Positions 52,681 through 62,226 are shown, counted from the first letter of the stretch. The stretch: DNA of 64,000 bases from Acidobacteriota bacterium (GCA_028875575.1 JAPPDF010000097.1:1-64000); one strand, 5' to 3'. Program-made: numbers and translations. The notes: generated from the letters alone by a model not told the origin.

Positions 52681-55600
52681 TCAAAACCGCTGGGTGACGG
52701 TCAGCTTTACCCTGCGCCCCCGGGGGTTGTGCGTCAGGGAATCGAAGGCCAGCTCGGTGTTCACAAGGGGAGGCCGCTGGTCGGCCAGGTTCAGCGCGGA
52801 AACGGTCACCGTCGTTCCGGAATTGGGAATCTGCCACCGGAAGTTCATGTCGAAGGTCAGGAACTTGTCGATCTGACTGTAGGCGGCCACGGTGTCCCGA
52901 TCCTCGTATCCCGAGATGTAGTGCACCCCTCCGATCAGGCCGTAGTGCCTCCAGTGGTAGCCCAGGCTGCCGTGCGTTCTCCAGCGGGGCAGGGGAGGGG
53001 CCAGCGGATTGGTCCGGTTCAGGTAGCCAGCCGCCTGCTCCCTGGGACGCAGTACCACGTCGTTGTGGCGGAGCGCCTCCACTTCGAAGTCGAGGGTGTG
53101 ATTGCCGTCCAGGCGGCCAACCAGCACACCCGGTCCCATGAGCCTGCGGCCGCCCAGGTGCCAGTCGATCCCCGAGGTCTTGATGCCCGGCCAGTTGATG
53201 TGGTGCACGCGGATTCTCTCGATGTCCACCGGTTCGCAACTGCCGTCATTGCGGTTGCCGGGACAGAAGATGCGATCCTGCACCGCGCTTCGAGTGGCCG
53301 GGTCGGCGTAGGCGGAAGCCAGGGCGGCGTGGGGAAGGACCCCGATGGGGTTGTTGAAGTCGAATCCCCAGTAGTCCAGCGTGAAGTCGAAGTCGGGGTC
53401 GCGCTTGACGATCACGCCCAGGTTGTAGGTGAGCGCATCTTCCGGAAGCAGAGTGGTGCTCCCGGAAGTGCTGATGGCCTTCCAGGTCCCGCTGGCGGCC
53501 ACGTAGTCGGTGGTGGTGACCAGGTCCTGGTTGAGGTCGTCCACCGAGGGAGTGCGGAAGGAGGTCTGAATCGTGCCCCTCAGGGCCACCAGGTTGCTCA
53601 GTTGCACGCGGATGGAGGTCTTGGGGTCGAAGCTGTCGGCGAACTCGTAGCGTTCGTAGTGGGCGGCCACCTGGGCATCCACCCTCTCGCCCAACTTGAG
53701 AGCCAGTTCCACGAAGGTCACGTGCGTTCCCTGCTGGTCGTCGTAGGGATGGGCTCCGGAAGTGAAGGTGAAGGAGCCGGTTTGCACCGGACAGGTAGTA
53801 TCACCCGGGACCGGGCAGGGGTTGATGTCCAGGTTGCCGGCGGCGTTGGGGGTCGTTCCCACGTCCACCAGCCGGTACTGATAGCCCACCGCGTAGCTTG
53901 CCACGCTGGAATACAGCGTCCCGTTCAGGGTGGCGTCGGTCGTCAACAGGCTGGCCCGGTTGACGAAGGTGACGTCCTCGTTGATCCATCCCAGCAGTTC
54001 GGGACTGTTGGCCAGTTCGGGCCGAAACTCGGGGTTTTGAGTGTCTCTGAACTGGGAGCCCGGCTGGGCCGAGAATCCGATGGCGTTGCTGAAGGGGTTG
54101 TAGTAGGAGCAGTCGCCCCGCCCGGGAGCGACGCCCTCGGGGACGGAACCGAGAGCCATCCCGGAGGGCGCCGTCGGGTCCCGCGCCACGTTGACGCCGC
54201 AGTTGGGGCCGCCGAAACCCCGATAGGCCAGGAACTTGCGATGGGCCCATTCCCCCGGGTGGCTCAGCTCTCCCCTGGCGTCGGAGTAGGTTGCTCCCAG
54301 ATCGTAGAAGAGGCCGGTTTCGGCGATCTCTCCCCCCACCGATCCTCCCAGACGCCTGGTGCGGGACTGCCGGGGCGATCTGCGCCCGGGCCCGGAGTTG
54401 CCGACCAGGCGGCCGAAGAAGTACCAGGGCTCTTCTCCGGTGAGGTCCAGCGGCTCGCCGGCGCTGCTGGGCATCATCGGGTATTGGCTCACAAACGCCC
54501 GTCTGCCCGGGTGATCGGCGCCGATCACCTGCAGGCCGTCGAAAATGGACACCGGCGGGAAGGACGGGGTGGTCTCCCAGTCGGGAATTCGGGCATCGGC
54601 GTAGAGCATCTCCAGGTGGTAGTTCCTGTTGTCACCGAAGGTCCCGTTGATCTCGGCGAACCCCCGACTGTGCTGCTGGGCGTAGATCAGGCTGTCCCAG
54701 GGCTGGTAGCGGAAGCGGCAGGTGCGGGAGCCGTTGTCCGTGTATCCCCCCATTGCGTCGCAGCCCGGGTCGATGAAGCGGGGGGCTTCCACCAGAGCCG
54801 AAATTCCGGTGGCTCCGGTCTGGGGCACGATGAAGGCGCCGGGGTTGCCGGTCCCCGACCATCCCCACCACCACCCCGGGTAGGGGCGCAACGACCAGCC
54901 GGTCTCCTCGGCTCCGAAGTGGCCGGTGCGCTTGTGTTCCATGGCCACCACCACGTGGGCGGAGGAGCCGAACTTCCTGCCCCAGATTCCGCCCAGCATT
55001 CCGTCCTTGGAACCGGAAAAGTGGTCGTAGGAAGCCGTGACTTCGAAGCCCTCGAACTGACTGCGGGTGATGAAGTTGACCACGCCGGCGATCGCGTCCG
55101 AGCCGTAGACGGCGCCGGCGCCCTCCTTGAGGACGTCGATCCGGTCGATGGCCACGGTCGGAAACGCGTTCACGTCCACAAAGCGGCCGCCGGCAAGCCG
55201 GGCCGGCAGGTAGGTCTGGCGCCGTCCGTTGAGCAGGACCAGGGTCCGAGAGGCTCCCAGGGAGCGCAGATTCACGTTGGCCACCGTCTCGGCAATGCCG
55301 GTCGAGGTGCCGTTGTACCAACTGTTGGACTCGCCCAGCACGCCGCCGCTGACACTCATGTTCTTGAACAGTTCAACCACCGAGGGCGATCCCTGCTGGG
55401 AGAGGGATTCCCGGTTGATGATAGAGACGGAATTGGGAGAGTCGATGGGAGTTTCGCGGATCACGGTGCCCGTCACATCGATCTCGGTGTAGATGATGTC
55501 GCCCTCATCGGTCAGCAGGATGTCGGTGTCGTCGTCTGGAGTGGCCGGGTCGGTTTGTTCCTCTTGTTCGCCGCGGTCGGACTCCCCGGTCTCCTGATCC

Positions 55601-55710
55601 GGCGCCGGCTGGTCCTGCGGGGAGATTGCGGGGCTTGAGGCCACAGCAGGCTCTCCGAAGAGCGCCAGGAGAATGACCAGGCCGATGGCCTGAGCGAGTC
55701 GGTGGTTCAT
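52681..55710 (-). CDS. TonB-dependent outer membrane receptor
   Basis: A 1009-residue outer-membrane receptor. A signal peptide (1-24) is followed by an acidic, Glu/Asp/Gln-rich linker (about 30-70). The plug domain follows, with ITEIDVTGTVIRETP-like TonB-box region, SIINRESLSQQ, NVNLRSLGASRTLVLLNGRR and IDRIDVLKEGAGAVYGSDAIAGVVNFIT. A long barrel ends in aromatic F (VTQRF). It resembles the large receptors that import carbohydrates, peptides or siderophore-like ligands with TonB energy. GGAG precedes the ATG at 55710. The synthetase gene downstream hints at a carboxylated ligand, but that is only inference. Confidence 0.92.
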   Translation of the reverse strand: MNHRLAQAIGLVILLALFGEPAVASSPAISPQDQPAPDQETGESDRGEQEEQTDPATPDDDTDILLTDEGDIIYTEIDVTGTVIRETPIDSPNSVSIINRESLSQQGSPSVVELFKNMSVSGGVLGESNSWYNGTSTGIAETVANVNLRSLGASRTLVLLNGRRQTYLPARLAGGRFVDVNAFPTVAIDRIDVLKEGAGAVYGSDAIAGVVNFITRSQFEGFEVTASYDHFSGSKDGMLGGIWGRKFGSSAHVVVAMEHKRTGHFGAEETGWSLRPYPGWWWGWSGTGNPGAFIVPQTGATGISALVEAPRFIDPGCDAMGGYTDNGSRTCRFRYQPWDSLIYAQQHSRGFAEINGTFGDNRNYHLEMLYADARIPDWETTPSFPPVSIFDGLQVIGADHPGRRAFVSQYPMMPSSAGEPLDLTGEEPWYFFGRLVGNSGPGRRSPRQSRTRRLGGSVGGEIAETGLFYDLGATYSDARGELSHPGEWAHRKFLAYRGFGGPNCGVNVARDPTAPSGMALGSVPEGVAPGRGDCSYYNPFSNAIGFSAQPGSQFRDTQNPEFRPELANSPELLGWINEDVTFVNRASLLTTDATLNGTLYSSVASYAVGYQYRLVDVGTTPNAAGNLDINPCPVPGDTTCPVQTGSFTFTSGAHPYDDQQGTHVTFVELALKLGERVDAQVAAHYERYEFADSFDPKTSIRVQLSNLVALRGTIQTSFRTPSVDDLNQDLVTTTDYVAASGTWKAISTSGSTTLLPEDALTYNLGVIVKRDPDFDFTLDYWGFDFNNPIGVLPHAALASAYADPATRSAVQDRIFCPGNRNDGSCEPVDIERIRVHHINWPGIKTSGIDWHLGGRRLMGPGVLVGRLDGNHTLDFEVEALRHNDVVLRPREQAAGYLNRTNPLAPPLPRWRTHGSLGYHWRHYGLIGGVHYISGYEDRDTVAAYSQIDKFLTFDMNFRWQIPNSGTTVTVSALNLADQRPPLVNTELAFDSLTHNPRGRRVKLTVTQRF

Positions 55711-55868
55711 GGTTTCTCCGGAACAGGTGAGGTCGACGTCAAGGACTCAGTGGGTTAAGGCTATGCTAGCCAGTACTTTCGCGGTTCTTGTGGTTGCCAC
55801 CGATGGCCGCTCCAGTATAATCGAAGGGCTTGTATCGATTCCATCGGATATGGGCTGGGAGCGGAGCC

Positions 55869-56696
55869 ATGGCCGTCACCGGTATTGAAGGACTGAAGAT
55901 CATTCCAACCGGCGGAGCCCTGGGGGCCGAGATTCGGGGAGTGGACCTGTCCAGGCCGCTGACGGCGGATGCGGCGGCGATCATTCGCCAGGCTCTCCGG
56001 CAGCACTGTCTGATCTACTTCAGAAAGCAGCGCATCAGCGAGCGGAACCAGGTAGATTTTACCCGGCATTTCGGCAAACCCGTGGAGCACGTGCGCAAGC
56101 AGCTGGATCGCCCCGTCAAGGAGATTTTCCTCATCTCCAATCTCAAGAAGAACGGACAGCCGATCGGAGCCCTCAGCAACGAGGAAATCGGTTTTCATTC
56201 CGACCTTTCCTACCTGCCCCAGCCCGGGACCATCTCGACTCTCTACGCCGTCGAGCTCCCCGAGGGCGGCGGTGGCGCCACCCGGTGGTGCAATGGATAC
56301 GCTGCCTACGACGCTCTGGACGACGCGCTCAAGGCGCGCCTGCGGGGGCTGAGAGCTGTCCATCGACACTCGGTGGAGGCGCAGAATCGTCCCTATCCCG
56401 TGTCTCACCCCCTGGCCTGCACCCATCCGGAGACAGGCCGCAAGGCCCTCTACCTGGGTCCCCACCTTACCAAGTACGTTGTCGGGTTCGAACCCTCCGA
56501 GAGCCGGCAACTGCTGGACCTTCTATTCAGCCACATTGAGCTTCCGCGCTTCGTCTGGACACACCACTGGCAGATCGACGACCTGGTGGTCTGGGACAAC
56601 CGTTGCACCATGCACCGCCGGGAAGGGTTTCCCGGCCGGGAGCGCCGTCTCCTCAAGCGAACCCAGGTCTTCAACGACCAGACGCCCCGGGAATGA
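55869..56696 (+). CDS. TauD/TfdA-family dioxygenase
   Basis: A 275-residue Fe(II)/2-oxoglutarate dioxygenase of the TauD/TfdA family. HxD is in FHSDLSY, the distal histidine in NRCTMHRREGF, and a 2-oxoglutarate arginine in RRLLKRTQVF. The N-terminal GALGAEIRGVDLSRPL and LRQHCLIYFRKQ blocks are also standard. Known members open sulfonates such as taurine or aryloxy-acid herbicides; the substrate here is unknown. The ATG at 55869 has GGGAG upstream. It is divergent from the TonB receptor, 158 bases apart, so both may share regulation. Confidence 0.92.
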   Translation: MAVTGIEGLKIIPTGGALGAEIRGVDLSRPLTADAAAIIRQALRQHCLIYFRKQRISERNQVDFTRHFGKPVEHVRKQLDRPVKEIFLISNLKKNGQPIGALSNEEIGFHSDLSYLPQPGTISTLYAVELPEGGGGATRWCNGYAAYDALDDALKARLRGLRAVHRHSVEAQNRPYPVSHPLACTHPETGRKALYLGPHLTKYVVGFEPSESRQLLDLLFSHIELPRFVWTHHWQIDDLVVWDNRCTMHRREGFPGRERRLLKRTQVFNDQTPRE

Positions 56697-56841
56697 GCCG
56701 GGACCAACCTGCGGGCCCCCGGACGCCGCGATTAATTCGGACTGAAACAGGGGTGTTTCGGACCAGTGGAGAGTGGAGAGTGAAGAGTTGTCAGCCGTGG
56801 GTTTCGGGGACGAGCTGGCAGATTATGAACTGTCTGCGCTT

Positions 56842-57156
56842 ACCTGAAACAAACGCTGGCGCCTAGTGGCTGGAAACCGGTTCAAAGTCGAGCATGGGCA
56901 AATTTTTTATTCACATCGATGCACAGGATATACAGGATTTTTTTCAGGAAACGGCTAGCTCTTCATGCCGGGAATCCGCAAAACCGCACCGGATCATCGC
57001 CTGAGCTGGCCTCTCGTGCTGGAAGCTCTTGTCCCGTTAATCCTGTGCATCCTGTGCATCGATGTTCAATAGGGAGAACAACGTGCAAACGGAAAAGGGT
57101 CCTTGTTCCTGATTTGACATGAAGGTTCGATGTTCCACTCTCGTATGCTCCGCCCC
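56842..57156 (+). repeat. Dispersed inverted-repeat element, family A, copy 3
   Basis: The gene-free stretch 56697-57329 holds this element, opposite in orientation to copy 2. Its core is 56913-57065 with ATCGATGCACAGGAT-type inverted ends. Over 56842-57071 it reads the same as the reverse of copy 2. Past 57072 the two share only patches (AAAAGGGTCC, CACTCTCGTATG). GTGGAGAGT repeats at 56764-56785 and CTCTCCA repeats at 57234-57263 form an outer inverted pair around it. Confidence 0.88.
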
Positions 57157-57186
57157 GTCGTCGGGGCTGGGGCGGCACGTATTTGA

Positions 57187-57265
57187 AGGAATGCGCCGAG
57201 ACCGACAAGATGCTTTGCGTGTCGATCAAACAGCTCTCCACTCTCCACTCTCCACTCTCCACTAC
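57187..57265. repeat. Family F repeat with (CTCTCCA)n
   Basis: GAATGCGCCGAGACCGACAA is followed by a GTGTCGATCAA segment and at least four tandem CTCTCCA units (57234-57263). The same phrase order occurs at 43972-44100. The tandem units are the reverse complement of GGAGAGT units at 56764-56785. Confidence 0.6.
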
Positions 57266-57329
57266 TCACCTAGTCGCACCCCCGCCCAATGCGACGGTAC
57301 GGATCGTACAAAGCAAGAAACGGGGTGCT

Positions 57330-58076
57330 TCAGGAAAGCGGTTCCACCAACCGGGGCAGGGTATGTCCGATTTCGTCCCGGATCACCAGGTCGGCCAAGC
57401 CGTCCAGAGGGGTCTCGGTCCGGTTGAGGATGATGAGTCTGGCCCCGGACTGCTTGGCCAGAAGGGGAAGGGAGGCAGCCGGCTCCACCACCAGGGAGGA
57501 GCCCACTGCCAGGAAGACTTCACAGGCCCGGGCGGCCCGCTGGGACCGGTCCAGCACTTCCAGGGGAAGCGACTGGCCGAAGGAAACGGTGGCGGGCTTG
57601 AGCAGTCCTGCGCAATGGGTGCAGCGAGGCGCAAGCTCACCCTTGCCGACCCGTTCCACGGCCTCATCCATCGAGATCCTTCGGTCGCAGCCGAGGCAGA
57701 CCGCTTCGGCCGTGGTCCCGTGGAGTTCCAGGATCAGCTCGCTGTCCAGGCCCGAACGACGATGGAGGCCGTCGATGTTCTGAGTGATCATGGCCAGCAG
57801 CTTGCCCTGGCGGGCCAGCTCGACGAAAGCCAGGTGGCCGGGGTTGGGGACTGCGTCCCGCATGGCCGGCCAGCTTTCCACCTTCTGCCGCCAGTATTCG
57901 ATGCGGTCGGCTTCGTTGTCGAGGAATTCCTGATAATAGACGGTGCGGTTGCGGGCCCAGACCCCGTTGGGGCTGCGAAAATCGGGAATTCCCGACTCGG
58001 TCGAGATTCCGGCTCCGGTAAAGCCGGCCACCGACCGGCATTCTCCGATCCACCGTCTGCCTTGCTGCAGGTCCAT
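57330..58076 (-). CDS. Sirtuin (Sir2-family NAD-dependent protein deacylase)
   Basis: A 248-residue sirtuin. NAD-binding motifs are GAGISTESGIPDFRS and TQNIDGLH, with the catalytic histidine in ELHGT. The zinc module is C-x2-C (CLGC) plus C-x2-C (CTHC), followed by FGQSLP and GSSLVVEPAA. It is complete for a class of about 240-250 residues and should remove acyl groups from lysines in the cytoplasm using NAD. It begins 28 bases after the DUF1501 stop on the same strand, with no clear ribosome binding site. It may be translated as the third gene of that operon. Confidence 0.93.
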   Translation of the reverse strand: MDLQQGRRWIGECRSVAGFTGAGISTESGIPDFRSPNGVWARNRTVYYQEFLDNEADRIEYWRQKVESWPAMRDAVPNPGHLAFVELARQGKLLAMITQNIDGLHRRSGLDSELILELHGTTAEAVCLGCDRRISMDEAVERVGKGELAPRCTHCAGLLKPATVSFGQSLPLEVLDRSQRAARACEVFLAVGSSLVVEPAASLPLLAKQSGARLIILNRTETPLDGLADLVIRDEIGHTLPRLVEPLS

Positions 58077-58104
58077 CGGTTAGCTATTGGTGGCGCGAGG
58101 CAGG

Positions 58105-59577
58105 CTACGCCAGCACGGGCCGGATAATCTCTCCCCGCACGCCGGTGAGGCGTTGGTCCAGCCCTTGGTAGAAGTAGGTGAGCCTGGTGTGGTCCAGACC
58201 CATCAGGTGCAGGATGGTGGCGTGGAGGTCGGACACGTGGCAGCGCTGCTCCACGGCCGCAAATCCCAGCTCGTCGGTAGAACCCACCGCCTGTCCTCCC
58301 TTGACCCCGGCGCCGGCCAGCCACATGCTGAAGCCGTGCCAGTCGTGGTCTCTTCCGGGCCTGCCGACCCCTTCGCTGGTGGGGGTCCTGCCGAATTCAC
58401 CGCCCCATATCAGCAGGGTTTCCTCCCACAGGCCGGTGCGTTTGAGGTCGGCGATCAGGGCGGCGATGGGCTGGTCGGTTTCTCCGGCGTGGAGCTTGTG
58501 ATTGGTAATGCAGTCGCCGTGGCCGTCCCAGGTGTCCTCGATGTGTCCTCCCCCGGAATAAAGTTGAACGAAGCGGACGCCGTTTTCCAGGAGACGGCGG
58601 GTGATCAGGCACTTGCGGCCAAAGTCGGCCGTCAAAGGCCGGTTCAGGCCATACATTTCCCTGGTGGCCTCGTCTTCGCGATCCAGGTCTACCGCCTCGG
58701 CGGCAGTGGTCTGCATGCGGTAGGCCAGCTCGTAGGTGTTGATCCTGCCTGCCAGCTCGGCTTCCCGCGGACGTGAGGCCAGGTGCTCCTCGTTCAGGGT
58801 CCGCAAGAGATCCAGGGAGTGGCGCTGGGTCTTCCGGCTGACGCCGGGAGGGGTGGCCAGATCCAGCAAGGGCGCCCCAGTGCTTCGGAACAGGGTCCCC
58901 TGGTAGGGTGCGGGCATGTATCCGGCCGTCCAGTTGGAAGCACCGCTGATGGGCCCGCCCCGGGGATCGGTCATCACCACAAAGCTGGGAAGGCTTTCGT
59001 TGAGAGTGCCCAACCCATAGCTCAGCCACGATCCCAGGCAGGGCTTGCCGATGGTGACGTTGCCGGTGTTCATCTGGAGGCAGCCGGAGGCGTGGGCGGC
59101 CGTGTCGGTATACATGGAGCGAATGACGCACAGGTCATCGGCAAACTTGGCCGTGTGGGGGAAGAGGCTGCTGATCTCCAGGCCGCTCCGGCCGTGATTG
59201 CGGAATGGGAAGGGGCTCTGCATCAGGTAGCCGATGGCCCGGTTGTTGGAGCCGACCTCCAGGGGCCCCTTGTAGGGAGTTCCGTGAAAGCGGGTCAAGG
59301 CCGGCTTGGGATCGAAGGTGTCCACTTGGCTGGGAGCCCCGTTCATGAAGAGAAAGACGGCATGCTTGGCCTTGGCCGGGAAATGCGGCGTCTTGGCGGC
59401 CAGCAGGGAGCCGGCCCCGGAGAGACTGTCCGAAGCGGCCGCGGTCCGTGTGAAGTAGCCGTCGCGAGTCAGCAGGTCGGCGAGGGCCAAGCCGGCGAAG
59501 CCGCCCCCCACCTCCCAGAGGAACTGCCGCCGGCTCCGACCGCAGGGCGTGGGGTTGGGAATGTACCGATCGGACAT
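58105..59577 (-). CDS. DUF1501 domain protein
   Basis: A 490-residue DUF1501 protein. It has a Tat-like signal (SRRQFLWEVGGGFAGLALADLL) and FLFMNGAPSQVDTFDPKP. WDGHGD and GGEFGRTPTSEGVGRPGRDHDWHG appear near the end, with the closing 'LHATILHLMGLDHTRLTYFYQGLD'. I chose the ATG at 59577 because AGAGGT precedes it and the Tat signal then lies near the N-terminus. It follows its DUF1549/1553 partner by 34 bases, the usual arrangement. Confidence 0.93.
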   Translation of the reverse strand: MSDRYIPNPTPCGRSRRQFLWEVGGGFAGLALADLLTRDGYFTRTAAASDSLSGAGSLLAAKTPHFPAKAKHAVFLFMNGAPSQVDTFDPKPALTRFHGTPYKGPLEVGSNNRAIGYLMQSPFPFRNHGRSGLEISSLFPHTAKFADDLCVIRSMYTDTAAHASGCLQMNTGNVTIGKPCLGSWLSYGLGTLNESLPSFVVMTDPRGGPISGASNWTAGYMPAPYQGTLFRSTGAPLLDLATPPGVSRKTQRHSLDLLRTLNEEHLASRPREAELAGRINTYELAYRMQTTAAEAVDLDREDEATREMYGLNRPLTADFGRKCLITRRLLENGVRFVQLYSGGGHIEDTWDGHGDCITNHKLHAGETDQPIAALIADLKRTGLWEETLLIWGGEFGRTPTSEGVGRPGRDHDWHGFSMWLAGAGVKGGQAVGSTDELGFAAVEQRCHVSDLHATILHLMGLDHTRLTYFYQGLDQRLTGVRGEIIRPVLA

Positions 59578-59611
59578 GGTTTTACCTCTGGATAGAACAA
59601 GCCGTTCCGGA

Positions 59612-62137
59612 TCAATCGGGATAGACAAACTCGTTCAGGTTCAGAATCACCCGGCACATTTCTCGCAGAGCTCCACGGCGTGCGTTGGCCGGAAGAACGT
59701 CCTGCTGTCGGGTCTGGTTGTCGGTTTCCCGCCGCAAGAATGCGAGAAGGTTGCCTTTTTCCGCCTGGCTGGGAGACCGGGCCAACGCCAGGGCATAGGC
59801 CCTTTCAATCTGTTTCTCCGGGTCGGTCCCCACTTCGTTCTCCAGGCGGGCGGCCAGATAGCGGGCCTGCCGGTTCACGAACTCCCCGTTGAACAGGGAG
59901 AGCGCCTGCGGGGCCACGCTGGTGGTCATCCGTCGGGCAGCGGTCTTGGTGGTGTCGCACAGGTCCAGTACCTCCAGCATGGGAACCACCAGGGAGCGCT
60001 TCAGGAAGACATAGATGGTGCGGCGGGAGCGGGCTTCTTCCTCAGTGGAAGGCTTCCAGACGGTGTCGGGGTCGCTGTGCCCCTCCAGCGCCGCCCTGGA
60101 GATTCTGGGAAACATGCTGGGCCCGTACATGCGCCGGTTCAACCGGCCGCTGACCGCCAGCATGGAGTCCCGAATGGCCTCCACCTCCAGTCGAACTCGG
60201 GGCATGCGCCACAAGAGCCGGTTCTCCGGATCTTCCTCGCCGTACCGAGCATTCCATTTCCGGCTCATTCGGTAGCTGTTGCTGGTAAGGATCAGGCGAT
60301 GGAGCTTCTTGAAGGACCATCCTTCCCGCACGAACCAGTGGGCCAGCCAATCCAGAAGCTCCGGGTGTGTCGGCTTCTCGCCTCGCATGCCGAAATCGCT
60401 GGCGCTCCGAACCAGCCCGTATCCGAAGTGCTTTTGCCAGATGCGGTTGACAATCACCCGGGCGGTCAGAGGGTTTCGAGGATCGACCAGCCATCGAGCC
60501 AGTGCCAGCCTGCGCCCGCTGCTCCTGTTCCGGGGCTCCGGCCGAAAGACGGTCTCTGACAGAATGGCTGGAAAGGCCGGCTCTACTTCCGGCCCCGGAT
60601 TGGCGGCGCTACCCCGGATCAGCAGATGGGTGGCGGGCGGGGACGGAGCCGGCTCGTGCATGAAATAGCCGCGGGGCAGGTCGATTCGGGCGGCCTCCAG
60701 CGCCCGGATCTCTTGTTCCCCGGCCTCCAGCCGTTCCCGGACGGCGGCCGGCACCGGGGCGTTTCCCACTTCTTCCGCCAACTGTTTTTCGAAAACCTTC
60801 CTCAAGCCCTTCTGCTTCCGGCTGGGATCGGGGGCCAGAAAGGCCTGCACCGCCAGGGCCGGCAAATTGGATCGGCCCGACTCCAGGAAATCCCGTTGCA
60901 AGAGGGCTCTCAACCGGTCGAGCTCCTCCTGCAGGCTGTCGATCCGGTGGGAGGTGGCCTGGTACTGCTCCAGTTGCCGGGGAGTCCCGATCGGCAGGTC
61001 CAGCTCCGTGCGGTAGTCGCGGGGACGCTGCAAGCCGTTGAAGACGGCCACCATGGAGTAGTAGTCCCGGGCGGTCAGGGGATCGAACTTGTGGTTGTGG
61101 CAGCGGGCGCAACCCAGGGTCAGTCCCAGGAAGACCTGGGATGTGGTGCTGACGATATCGTCCAGTTGGTCGAATCGGTCGGTTTCGGGATCGGCGGGTT
61201 CATCGTCCCAGGGTCCCAGGCGGAAATACCCGGTGGCGATCATGCTCTCGGCCGAGGCGTCGGGCAGTTCGTCCCCGGCCAACTGCTCCAGCACAAAGCG
61301 GTCGAAGGGCTTGTCCCGGTTTAAGGACCGGATCACGTAGTCCCGGTATTTCCAGACGTGGGGCTTGGCGCGGTCGCGCTCGTATCCGTTGCTTTCGGCG
61401 TAGCGGACCAGGTCCAGCCAGTGCCGGGCCCAGCGCTCCCCGTAAGCCGGACGCGCCAGCAGGTCATCGATGGTCGCCTTGTAGGCAGCCTCGCTCGGGT
61501 CCTTCAGAAAGGCTTGCTGCTCTGCCAGGTTGGGGGGGAGTCCAATCAGGTTGAGATAGAGCCGCCGCAGCAGCTGATGGGGTTCGGCCGCTAGGGAGGG
61601 CTTCCAGCCGTTGACCTCCAGTTTTTCCAGGACGAAGGCATCGATGGGATTCCTGACCCAGCCCTTCGCCTGCACGGCCGGCAGCTCAGGGCTGGAGATG
61701 GGTTGGAATGCCCAGTGATCACTGGCGCCGGTCGGGGATTCGGAGGGGTCCTCTTCCTGCGGCCAGACGGCGCCCTGATCGATCCAGCGCCGCAACAGCT
61801 CCACCTGTTCGCCGGTCAGCGGCGGTCCCTCCGGCGGCATGACCACTTCGGGGTCCCGCCCGGAAACGTAGCGCAGCAGCAGGCTGTCCGAGCTGTTACC
61901 CGGAACGATGGCCGGGACACCTGAGTCACCGCCCCTGAAGGCATCCGACCTGCGGTCCAGCCGAAAACCGTGCATTTGGGCTTGGCTGCCGTGACAGGTC
62001 AGGCAACGCTCCTGGAAGATCGGCTGGATCTCGCGGGCGAAATCCACCGCGGAATCGCTGGCCCTTCCCGCGACGATCAGCAGCCCGGCGGTGGCCACAA
62101 TCGCCAGGGACGCCCGGGCCGGATTGCCCATGATCAC
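59612..62137 (-). CDS. Cytochrome-like DUF1549/DUF1553 protein
   Basis: An 841-residue exported protein. A signal peptide (about 8-27) is followed by a PSCyt1 domain with RCLTCHGS and the 'MPPEGPPLTGEQVELLRRWI' ending. DUF1549 has YGERWARHWLDLVRY and LGCARCHNHKFDP. DUF1553 has NPLTARVIVNRIWQKHFG and LILTSNSYRMS. A GTG start at 62137 sits six bases after AGGAG; the ATG at 62131 is also possible. It is the first gene of the operon with DUF1501 and the sirtuin. Confidence 0.93.
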   Translation of the reverse strand: MIMGNPARASLAIVATAGLLIVAGRASDSAVDFAREIQPIFQERCLTCHGSQAQMHGFRLDRRSDAFRGGDSGVPAIVPGNSSDSLLLRYVSGRDPEVVMPPEGPPLTGEQVELLRRWIDQGAVWPQEEDPSESPTGASDHWAFQPISSPELPAVQAKGWVRNPIDAFVLEKLEVNGWKPSLAAEPHQLLRRLYLNLIGLPPNLAEQQAFLKDPSEAAYKATIDDLLARPAYGERWARHWLDLVRYAESNGYERDRAKPHVWKYRDYVIRSLNRDKPFDRFVLEQLAGDELPDASAESMIATGYFRLGPWDDEPADPETDRFDQLDDIVSTTSQVFLGLTLGCARCHNHKFDPLTARDYYSMVAVFNGLQRPRDYRTELDLPIGTPRQLEQYQATSHRIDSLQEELDRLRALLQRDFLESGRSNLPALAVQAFLAPDPSRKQKGLRKVFEKQLAEEVGNAPVPAAVRERLEAGEQEIRALEAARIDLPRGYFMHEPAPSPPATHLLIRGSAANPGPEVEPAFPAILSETVFRPEPRNRSSGRRLALARWLVDPRNPLTARVIVNRIWQKHFGYGLVRSASDFGMRGEKPTHPELLDWLAHWFVREGWSFKKLHRLILTSNSYRMSRKWNARYGEEDPENRLLWRMPRVRLEVEAIRDSMLAVSGRLNRRMYGPSMFPRISRAALEGHSDPDTVWKPSTEEEARSRRTIYVFLKRSLVVPMLEVLDLCDTTKTAARRMTTSVAPQALSLFNGEFVNRQARYLAARLENEVGTDPEKQIERAYALALARSPSQAEKGNLLAFLRRETDNQTRQQDVLPANARRGALREMCRVILNLNEFVYPD

Positions 62138-62226
62138 GATGTTCTCCTGACCGTCAAGAATAGCAAATGGGCGATTGGACCTTCAAGGGAGGGATGAACT
62201 TGCGAGGCCGTGCCTCACACGGGCAG

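Noticed and set aside
52729-55638. A 969-residue plus-strand frame
   Set aside because: Antisense to the TonB-dependent receptor; no recognisable domain.
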